A stretch of DNA of 43,558 nucleotides, from positions 1 to 43,558 of the forward strand of contig CALDZL010000096.1 in NCBI GenBank assembly GCA_937944295.1. Reading direction: 5' to 3'. This DNA comes from an uncultured Sphingorhabdus sp. (GTDB lineage: Bacteria; Pseudomonadota; Alphaproteobacteria; Sphingomonadales; Sphingomonadaceae). The position numbers were made by a program, and so were the translations under genes. Positions 1-6,070 of this stretch are shown piece after piece. Numbering within the stretch: position 1 is the first letter of the stretch; each line of letters opens with the position of its first letter. Under the pieces are notes generated by a model that made no database searches, was not told where the DNA came from, and worked only from the letters and a program-made list of their open reading frames with translations.

Positions 1-1770
1 ATATTCACCCGAACCAACCCAAGGGGCTAAGCGTGATGCCAAATCCCCACTTTGCGGACGCTTACCACCCGATAATAATTCATATAAATAACACAGGCGA
101 CGGTTTTCTGTGGGTTGATCAAAATTTGCATCAACGGCATCGGCTATGATAGCTGCATCTTCATTTTGCAAAGGCCCACTCTCAGGAGCACCTAGCACCG
201 CGAGCCAAGAACGAAGAAAGGCTCTATTCTTTGGATTGTCATCCAATAATAATGGATTAAACCCAGTCGCAACAGAAGGCCGCAAAACATCATAGTGACC
301 GCCTATCGCACGAATGAAAATTTCTGCTCCGCGATCTTTATCGAAAAAGAAAGTCCGAGGGCCGAACTTTTGCGCTTGCGCTACTAAGAAATTCAAAACT
401 ACGGTTTTACCCGAACCCGATGGGCCAATAAGAGTGAAATTGCCCAAATCGCCATGATGTAGATTGAGGAAATAAGGCGTACTCGACGTTGTTTCTAACA
501 CCGTTAATGGTTCACCCCATGGACCGCCATTCATATTGCCGATCGGGAAGCTGTGCAATGATACAAGACCAGCAAGATTAGTCGTTGAAATAAGCGAACG
601 GCGCGCAATAAATTCATCATTACCAGGAAATTGTGCCCAGAACGCAGCCTCTAAATTTAAATCCTCGCGTACTGCAATAGCCCCAGTGTCTGCCAAAGCG
701 GCCTGAACATCGGCAACCGCTCTATCCAATTTTTCTTGACTTTCCGCTTTAATATGAACTGTTAAATGATGTTCTCCATAAGCGCTTACGCCAGAGTTTA
801 AATTATCACGGGCTTCTATTAATCCATTGCGCAGAGTTTGAGTCTCATCTGATGCAGAGCGCATTCTGCGCAACGCCAATGCCATTCTCTCATCGGCAAT
901 CTGACGATCCACAAATGCATAGCTTTCTGATAGTGTTAATTCATGCGGTAACCGCAATAGATTATCCATTATCCCTGGCGCCGTGGCAGCGGGATATTCT
1001 TTCACTGACAGAATTGCGCCTAATCGGCTTGAGCCTTGTGTTGTGCCTTTGAGTTCCAACGTATCGACGCCAAAGCTAACGCGCTTATAAGGCAAATAAT
1101 TACCAAGGTCGCTCTCAGGCAGACGAACGGCTTGGCTATCACCATTGTATAAAGCCGAGAGATGTTCCAGCATAGAGCAATGTTTATTGCCTTTATCACT
1201 TTCATATTGAGATAATAGTCGCGGTCCATAACGGCCCAAAGATGCCATTAAATTTGTCCGTGCAGCATCTAAATCACGCAATGCTCTATCTTGTGCAGCC
1301 AATTCTTCTGCGCTTGCTCTCACAATACCGCGTAATTTGCGACTAGCCCGCTCCAATATACCAATTTTACCTTTAGCAGGACGACGAACTAGGGTTAAAA
1401 CCAAATCATTTACATAGAGATTTCGGCTCGCCAATTGTTCATGCCATTGCTTATCTAGCTCATACGCAAAACCATCTGGCTGCGGTGTTGATAATTCAGC
1501 GACAACGCGCCTGCGCACGACATGGCAATATAATATAAGCTGAGACGATGCGATACTGCGCAGCATAACTTCTCGAGCCGATGATAGGTTGTTTAATATA
1601 TCACTATCCGCAGTTTCAAATGGAAACCCTTCTAATGCTATCATCTGAATAAGATCGCCAGAACGTGTACGAATAGTATGCCCATTCAAATGCTCATCAT
1701 AAGGCAATCTATCGCCCGCCGAGGGTTCTGCCGCTGCCAGTTTTGACGTTTCTGTTTTATTTATTTTCAT
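1..1770 (-). CDS. virB4: Type IV secretion ATPase VirB4/TrbE (partial, C-terminus beyond window)
   Basis: This is the conserved energising ATPase of a type IV secretion system, acting at the cytoplasmic face of the inner membrane. The reading frame is open from the ATG at 1770 to the left edge, about 590 residues. A Walker A motif GPSGSGKT lies at residues 449-456, followed by FFFDKDRGAEIFIRAIGG, typical of the VirB4 motor domain, and by a RLAPW segment at the edge. The N-terminal 430 residues match the CagE/TrbE/VirB region. The Walker B part and C-terminus lie outside the window. The start is supported by GAGGA about 4 bases upstream and by only 7 bases separating it from virB3. The gene is last of virB1-B2-B3-B4 as seen here and the operon presumably continues leftwards. 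Family assignment is firm; whether the system conjugates DNA or exports protein cannot be told. Confidence 0.95.
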   Translation of the reverse strand, partial: MKINKTETSKLAAAEPSAGDRLPYDEHLNGHTIRTRSGDLIQMIALEGFPFETADSDILNNLSSAREVMLRSIASSQLILYCHVVRRRVVAELSTPQPDGFAYELDKQWHEQLASRNLYVNDLVLTLVRRPAKGKIGILERASRKLRGIVRASAEELAAQDRALRDLDAARTNLMASLGRYGPRLLSQYESDKGNKHCSMLEHLSALYNGDSQAVRLPESDLGNYLPYKRVSFGVDTLELKGTTQGSSRLGAILSVKEYPAATAPGIMDNLLRLPHELTLSESYAFVDRQIADERMALALRRMRSASDETQTLRNGLIEARDNLNSGVSAYGEHHLTVHIKAESQEKLDRAVADVQAALADTGAIAVREDLNLEAAFWAQFPGNDEFIARRSLISTTNLAGLVSLHSFPIGNMNGGPWGEPLTVLETTSSTPYFLNLHHGDLGNFTLIGPSGSGKTVVLNFLVAQAQKFGPRTFFFDKDRGAEIFIRAIGGHYDVLRPSVATGFNPLLLDDNPKNRAFLRSWLAVLGAPESGPLQNEDAAIIADAVDANFDQPTENRRLCYLYELLSGGKRPQSGDLASRLAPWVGSGEY

Positions 1771-1777
1771 AGCATCC

Positions 1778-2062
1778 TCAAGGACGGTAACTGTTACAAC
1801 GCCAAATATGGTGCGTCTTGCTGCGGCCACATTTGCTATTACGCATAATCCAAAGATCAAATATTCTAGGCTCTTTTAGGCACAATATATAACCGATACT
1901 GTGTATAATGAGTGCAGCACATATCGCCCAAAAAGAACGTGTTAGTAAGAACAGCTCTGTTGTTACAACGGCATTGATTACAAAATAATTATAGGTCACA
2001 CCCGCAAACATTTGCGGTTGCGTTAATGCACGAAATACAGGGGCCGTTTGTAAACTGCTCAT
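1778..2062 (-). CDS. virB3: Type IV secretion inner-membrane protein VirB3/TrbD
   Basis: Small inner-membrane subunit of the secretion apparatus, 94 residues from the ATG at 2062. The frame is open further upstream to 2155, but that would overlap virB2 by 86 bases. The start MSSLQTAPVFRALTQPQMFAGV gives the family-typical N-terminus, with the P-V-F-R-A-L-T-x-P segment just before the membrane region. AAGGA about 13 bases upstream is a usable ribosome-binding site. Two adjacent hydrophobic segments follow at about residues 18-58 (VTYNYFVINAVVTTELFLL and FWAICAALIIHSIGYILCL). VirB3 normally works with VirB4, which follows 7 bases downstream, and the tight spacing on both sides indicates one transcript. 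Short length makes sequence-only identification weaker than for its neighbours, but position and topology agree. Confidence 0.88.
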   Translation of the reverse strand: MSSLQTAPVFRALTQPQMFAGVTYNYFVINAVVTTELFLLTRSFWAICAALIIHSIGYILCLKEPRIFDLWIMRNSKCGRSKTHHIWRCNSYRP

Positions 2063-2069
2063 TCCATCA

Positions 2070-2372
2070 TTATCCTTGAGCAGTCGTTTGGATACCAGTA
2101 ACAATAGCGGTCGCACCAAATAATACGAAACAGCCGACAATGACAGTCGCTCCAAAACGCCAATTCATACGGCCCGTTAGCATCATGAAACCGCAAGCAG
2201 CAACGGCAATGACGGCTGCTGTGGTAGCAAGGTTACCCAATAATGTTCCTTGGATCCAACTCAATGCATTATTGATAGGTCCTGAACCAGCAGGGCTGGC
2301 TGCATTTTGAGCAAAGGCCACAGCAGGGGATAGTAATAGCATTAAGGCTGCAGGTACTTTAAATGAAATCAT
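2070..2372 (-). CDS. virB2: Type IV secretion pilin VirB2/TrbC
   Basis: Major pilin-type subunit of the T4SS, 100 residues. A Sec signal peptide (MISFKVPAALMLLLSPAVAFA) is followed by a likely cleavage site before QNAASPAG. The mature part has the two hydrophobic helices of the TrbC/VirB2 family: about residues 40-64 (LLGNLATTAAVIAVAACGFMML) and 74-95 (ATVIVGCFVLFGATAIVTGI), joined by the short polar TGRMNWRFG loop that would face the cytoplasm. The gene starts 2 bases after the end of virB1 and ends 7 bases before virB3, so translation is probably coupled. The predicted mature protein is about 79 residues, normal for a VirB2 pilin. Confidence 0.93.
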   Translation of the reverse strand: MISFKVPAALMLLLSPAVAFAQNAASPAGSGPINNALSWIQGTLLGNLATTAAVIAVAACGFMMLTGRMNWRFGATVIVGCFVLFGATAIVTGIQTTAQG

Positions 2373-2374
2373 GA

Positions 2375-3634
2375 TTATATCTTTCTATATGGCAGTATAG
2401 GTAAATTGTTAATTTGCTCAGAACGGTTCATTGCAAATTTAATATAATTATCTTTTTCTTTACGTTTAGGAGAACGTTGATTTTTCTGATCATAAATTTT
2501 GTTACCGTCTTCAATAAAATTAAAATCAAAATTAAAGCTGGATAATAGGCTTCTACTGTTAAGACTATTTCTAGAACTATTTGAAAAAGGGTTAACAACA
2601 ATTCTACTATTTAATAGATTATTAACTATTTGTAACTGTCTCTTATTATATCTAGAAAGGATTGATCTGACATAATTTCTAGTTTCTTTATAGGGAGGAA
2701 CACCACGATAACGACGAACAGCACCTGGGCCTGCATTATAAGCAGCCAGTGCTAGCGATACATTACCACCAAAACGATTTAACTGTCTCCGAAGATACGC
2801 AACACCACCAAAAACATTTTGCCAATTGTCATAAGGGTTAACGCCAAGTTCACGCGCAGTTGCAGGCATAAGCTGCATCAAACCAATAGCCCCTACATGG
2901 GATTGTGCATTATCGCGATATCTTGATTCTTGCCACATTATCGCATCAATCAAATTTACATCCACATTATATTGGCGTGCAGCAGCTATGATAATAGGTT
3001 GTACTGCAGAACGTCTTAGTGCTGCATTTGCACTTAGATTTAATGGTTTTGAGAAATTACCAGAAAAAATATCAGTGCTTGCTCTTCTGTTTGAGCGTGC
3101 AATCTTATTTGCAACACGCTTTTGTGTTGCGTGTTTTATATTATTTTTTATGGAACGAACTTTCTTACGGCTTTTCTTAACTGCAATGCGCTTATCCTTG
3201 CCGCTCTTATTGCCTTTAGAGGCAAAATTCTGGGTTTGTTCTAAATTAGCATTTAAACCGATAATTTCAATTTCTTGCGGGAGTTCGACTGTTTGCGCAA
3301 TATCAAATTGGTCTATATTGTGGAGAACCACAGATTGTTTAAACTTGGTCTTTGTCGGTATATTATGACTTGAAATATTTTGTTCTGCTATAGAGAGTTC
3401 TTGTTTTATTTCATCAGCTATCAGTTTAAGTGGCTTTTTGCTCGCTGTAACTTGACTGTTTTCAGCCAAATTGGCTAAACTTTTACTATGATTTTGCTCA
3501 ACAGTTTGCCATTTACCATCTTCACCCTTTTCAAGGACTTCAGCATTCAAACCGCTCGGTAATAATGCTGCGCTTACCAATATTGGTAAGACGGTGAATA
3601 ATTTTGTTCTGAGTTTTCTATTGAGTAACTTCAT
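2375..3634 (-). CDS. virB1: VirB1-type lytic transglycosylase with long basic N-terminal linker
   Basis: Periplasmic muramidase that opens peptidoglycan for assembly of the secretion channel, 419 residues. A signal peptide covers about residues 1-31 (hydrophobic LFTVLPILVSAALLPSGLNA). The SLT (GH23-like) domain occupies about 212-330 with catalytic Glu236 in WQESRYR, GLMQLMP at 251-257 and AYNAGPGAV at 298-306. Between them lies an unusual stretch: residues 139-184 are dominated by Lys and Arg (SRKKVRSIKNNIK and QKRVANKIARSNRR). The C-terminal 90 residues are rich in Asn, Ser and Arg. VirB1 proteins are normally much shorter. AAGG sits about 11 bases before the ATG. It is the first gene of the virB cluster and carries the promoter region for it, with a CtrA-like site about 43 bases upstream. 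Function is firm; the role of the basic linker is unknown. Confidence 0.9.
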   Translation of the reverse strand: MKLLNRKLRTKLFTVLPILVSAALLPSGLNAEVLEKGEDGKWQTVEQNHSKSLANLAENSQVTASKKPLKLIADEIKQELSIAEQNISSHNIPTKTKFKQSVVLHNIDQFDIAQTVELPQEIEIIGLNANLEQTQNFASKGNKSGKDKRIAVKKSRKKVRSIKNNIKHATQKRVANKIARSNRRASTDIFSGNFSKPLNLSANAALRRSAVQPIIIAAARQYNVDVNLIDAIMWQESRYRDNAQSHVGAIGLMQLMPATARELGVNPYDNWQNVFGGVAYLRRQLNRFGGNVSLALAAYNAGPGAVRRYRGVPPYKETRNYVRSILSRYNKRQLQIVNNLLNSRIVVNPFSNSSRNSLNSRSLLSSFNFDFNFIEDGNKIYDQKNQRSPKRKEKDNYIKFAMNRSEQINNLPILPYRKI

Positions 3635-3676
3635 TTATCTAACCTTTTAAAAAGCTAATAAATTCAATAGAAACTA

Positions 3677-3695
3677 ATGGTTAATTTTTGTTTAA
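3677..3695 (-). promoter_or_regulatory. CtrA-like full site upstream of virB1
   Basis: Read on the minus strand this is TTAA, seven bases, then TTAACCAT. It matches both the full CtrA consensus TTAA-N7-TTAA and the extended half-site TTAACCAT known from alphaproteobacteria. It ends 43 bases upstream of the virB1 ATG, where it could overlap a -35 region; a possible -10 (TTATTA/TATTAG) lies about 17 bases downstream. A third TTAA at 3702-3705 continues the series one helical turn away. CtrA binding is an inference from the motif. Confidence 0.5.
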
Positions 3696-3881
3696 ATCAA
3701 TTTAACAAAATCAAAAATATATATTATTTTGTTGTTTGGAAGATAATATTCCAGCGTTTATCTGTTCTATTAATATTTCTAGAATCATATAAATTTTATA
3801 ATTTGAGATTTTAATATGTTGATTATTATATGAATAGTATAAACAAAAATATAAAAACCTTACCATTTTGGCAAAATAGTC

Positions 3882-3906
3882 TTAATATATATTAATAATT
3901 TATTAA
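3882..3906. promoter_or_regulatory. Helically phased TTAA triplet (copy 1)
   Basis: TTAA occurs at 3882, 3892 and 3903, start-to-start spacings 10 and 11. The second and third form a perfect TTAA-N7-TTAA. The surrounding bases (TTAATATAT, TTAATAA, TTAACA, ATATTTT in order) recur in the same order at 4073-4110, so this is one unit of a degenerate repeat. Confidence 0.45.
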
Positions 3907-3978
3907 CAAAATATTTTACTAATAAAATACAATAAAACAATAGTATACAATCTTATTCTCTATTAGTTATAGATCATA

Positions 3979-3993
3979 TTAAATTATCCTTAA
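3979..3993. promoter_or_regulatory. CtrA-like TTAA-N7-TTAA site
   Basis: Perfect TTAA-ATTATCC-TTAA, with another TTAA starting at 3995. It lies between the two phased triplets. Binding of CtrA or another factor is inferred from the motif. Confidence 0.4.
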
Positions 3994-4072
3994 TTTAACT
4001 ACAGTGATTTTAATAAGGGGAATTTTATAAGTTAATCAATGTTCATAAATTTTTGAACAAATAAATAATATT

Positions 4073-4097
4073 TTAATATATCTTAATAAGTTTTTAA
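4073..4097. promoter_or_regulatory. Helically phased TTAA triplet (copy 2)
   Basis: TTAA occurs at 4073, 4083 and 4094, spacings 10 and 11, the same arrangement as at 3882-3906. The last two form TTAA-TAAGTTT-TTAA. The following ACAGGATATTTT resembles the sequence after copy 1, and a more degraded relative (TTAATAA, then TAACAGAATAT) lies at 4169-4191. Confidence 0.45.
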
Positions 4098-4134
4098 CAG
4101 GATATTTTTTGATAATATCTCGTTAATATACCTC

Positions 4135-4402
4135 AGAATTAATCTTAAATTAACTCAATCTAAATAATTTAATAAATACCTAACAGAATATAGGCTGTTA
4201 ATATTTGATTAGGATAAGCTAGAATTTATATGAGGAAGTTTCATCGGAATAATATAATAAACCCTTAATAATTTTTGTTCCATTCATCGTTATTAACCAT
4301 CCTAGAGTTCATATGAACTGGTAGTATAATCAGGCATTAACAAAACTCTAACAAACTATATATTAGCAATTTTTCAACATAACTTAGAATTAATCTTAAA
4401 TT
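4135..4402. repeat. 17-base direct repeat pair
   Basis: The sequence AGAATTAATCTTAAATT is present at 4135-4151 and again, identically, at 4386-4402, 251 bases apart in the same orientation. Both copies contain the TTAA-TCTTAAA core of a CtrA-like site. The sequence between them holds further degenerate TTAA/CTAA pairs and nothing coding. Confidence 0.7.
4139..4153. promoter_or_regulatory. CtrA-like TTAA-N7-TTAA site
   Basis: Perfect TTAA-TCTTAAA-TTAA. It overlaps the first copy of a 17-base direct repeat (4135-4151); at the second copy the equivalent site is TTAA-N7-TTGA (4390-4404). Confidence 0.4.
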
Positions 4403-4528
4403 GATATATTGTGCTTTAGCTATAATCGCTATATTCATACTATGAGTGGTTTATCATTCCGTGGTAGCAATACAGCAGGAACAATTGGATGCGTAACCAG
4501 TTTAGAATAGTCCTATTCAATGCAGATA

Positions 4529-4560
4529 CAAAAAACCTCCCTTCAATTAAGAAGGGAGGT
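4529..4560 (-). terminator. Rho-independent terminator of the DUF1800-DUF1501 operon
   Basis: A perfect 10-bp inverted repeat ACCTCCCTTC / GAAGGGAGGT (4535-4544 and 4551-4560) with a 6-base loop is followed on the minus strand by a run of Ts. It lies about 62 bases past the DUF1501 stop codon and should block read-through into the virB region. Confidence 0.9.
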
Positions 4561-4621
4561 CATTAAAAATGATATTGTTTCTATGCGTTATCTATCACAG
4601 AGAAATCATATGCTATTTTGC

Positions 4622-6061
4622 TTAGCGCATAAACCCAAGATCTGTATTTGAGAAATTGCCAATATTAGGGAACAAATCTCTTAAGTCAGAATTGCTAGCA
4701 CCAAACCAGCGTGTCAAAGTAGCGCCAAATTCGTCAACGGCTGTTGTAGGAAGAAGTCTACCTTGACCCACTTGCCCATCCCCATCAAGAGATATTTCTG
4801 GTGCTTCACCAAAGTAGCGTCCACCGCGAACGTCCCCACCCATTACAAAGTGGTGGCCGCCCCATCCATGATCACAACCATCACCATTTGAAGCAAGTGC
4901 GCGTCCAAAATCAGAACCTGTAAATGTTGTCACTTCATTGGCAACACCTAACTCTTCGGTTGTACGATAAAAAGCATGCATAGCGAAATCTAATTCGCGC
5001 AATAATTCAGCATGATTTTCTATAAGGTCATTATGCACATCATAACCTCCCATGGTCACAAAGAATATCTGTCTGCGTGTTCCCAATGCTCTACGCGCCG
5101 CAATTGTTTGTGCTACAACCTGTAATTGGGCTGCAATATTGCTGGTGTTACCGCGACGGTTGAATTGAGTATTGATATTTGTTGAACGTATCGCACTATT
5201 AAATACATTTTCTGAACTTATAGAACGTTCAGTAACTCTATTATATTCCCCTTCAAAAATATTATCACGTTGATCCGAAATAATTTCTCGAAGCATATCA
5301 GATGCCACTCTTGAGTTATACAGATTTCTGCCCGCTGCTACTTCTAATCTAATCGCACCACCAGTAGTGATTTGATAATTTACGGCTTCACGTCCAGTTA
5401 AGAAAACGGAATTGCCTGAGGGAGAAATCGCCGTAAACAATGTATTGGTGTTAGTTGATTGCGCTAGATCTGCCAATCTTCCACCCCAACCAGAAGAAGC
5501 CCCTTCTGGTGACGATGATTGCCAAATAGAACGCTGATCATTATGCGAAAATAATCTTGGCGGAACATTAGCGCCAGTACCATTCATCGCCCTAAACTCT
5601 TGCCCCGTTAATGGACGTACCAAAGTACCCACATTTAATTGAATACCCATACGACGTTCGTCAAATAATTGCTTAAGCAATGGCATTTCAGGCGCCAATG
5701 CATATTCAACATCATTGGTTAGTCGTTGATTACCCGCTGGGTTTAATCTACCGTTAATAATATCGGCTTGTGCTCTAGCAATACCACCAGCACTACGACC
5801 AGCACCACCGCCACGCGCTGTATGATAAATATCATAATTTGCATTATCCACAGGAATGAGCATATTATTATGGTCATTACCCCCTTCTAAGAAAATGCAA
5901 ACCAATGCTCGGTAGTCATTCCCTGGCGCAGAGAAAGCAGCTGCTTGAGACGTCAAAGCCATATTCATAGCAAAAGGTGCCGCTACTCCCATACCAGCCA
6001 ATTGGCTGCTACGTTTCATAAATGCTCTACGATTAATATCTTTAATTTTACTTATATTCAT
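4622..6061 (-). CDS. DUF1501 family protein, Tat-exported
   Basis: Member of the DUF1501 family, which has an alkaline-phosphatase/sulfatase-like fold; the substrate is not known. 479 residues. A twin-arginine signal is clear: RRAFMKR at 11-17, a hydrophobic stretch, then a likely cleavage near residue 42 after QAAA. Family landmarks are FLEGGNDHNNMLIP at 57-70, SHNDQRSIWQSS at 172-183, MGGYDVHND at 337-345, and GSDFGR (382-387) followed by GCDHGWGGHHFVMGG (395-409), whose His and Asp residues are candidate metal ligands. GAGA precedes the ATG by about 7 bases. It lies 9 bases after DUF1800, in the usual DUF1800-DUF1501 order, and is followed by a strong terminator, so the pair is a two-gene operon. 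Export folded with a bound metal is an inference from the Tat signal. Confidence 0.9.
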   Translation of the reverse strand: MNISKIKDINRRAFMKRSSQLAGMGVAAPFAMNMALTSQAAAFSAPGNDYRALVCIFLEGGNDHNNMLIPVDNANYDIYHTARGGGAGRSAGGIARAQADIINGRLNPAGNQRLTNDVEYALAPEMPLLKQLFDERRMGIQLNVGTLVRPLTGQEFRAMNGTGANVPPRLFSHNDQRSIWQSSSPEGASSGWGGRLADLAQSTNTNTLFTAISPSGNSVFLTGREAVNYQITTGGAIRLEVAAGRNLYNSRVASDMLREIISDQRDNIFEGEYNRVTERSISSENVFNSAIRSTNINTQFNRRGNTSNIAAQLQVVAQTIAARRALGTRRQIFFVTMGGYDVHNDLIENHAELLRELDFAMHAFYRTTEELGVANEVTTFTGSDFGRALASNGDGCDHGWGGHHFVMGGDVRGGRYFGEAPEISLDGDGQVGQGRLLPTTAVDEFGATLTRWFGASNSDLRDLFPNIGNFSNTDLGFMR

Positions 6062-6070
6062 GTTTCAATC

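Larger units (their letters stand above)
3635..4621. other. AT-rich intergenic region with dense TTAA motifs
   Basis: No credible reading frame is present on either strand. The stretch is by far the most AT-rich in the window and holds about 28 TTAA tetramers between 3647 and 4399. Five pairs are spaced exactly 11 bases start to start (3681/3692, 3892/3903, 3979/3990, 4083/4094, 4139/4150) and three are spaced 10 bases (3692/3702, 3882/3892, 4073/4083). Three triplets result, near 3681, 3882 and 4073, themselves about 200 and 190 bases apart. Near-matches (TTAA-N7-CTAA, TTAG or TTGA) occur at 4169, 4198, 4337 and 4390, and a TTAACCAT half-site at 4293-4300. The region separates the virB operon from the terminator of the DUF1800/DUF1501 operon, so it probably acts as regulatory DNA for virB1. 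Confidence 0.6.

Noticed and set aside
852-1229. Short open frames on both strands within virB4
   Set aside because: They lie inside the continuous virB4 frame, which has family motifs; they have no recognisable domain or ribosome-binding site.
2988-3368. 126-residue plus-strand frame opposite virB1
   Set aside because: Antisense shadow of the Lys/Arg-rich linker coding region; Phe/Leu-rich composition results from the complementary codons.
3635-4621. Replication origin or iteron array, or oriT, in the AT-rich gap
   Set aside because: No DnaA-box cluster, iterons with constant spacing, or nick-site-like inverted repeat was recognised; the TTAA spacing fits regulatory sites better.
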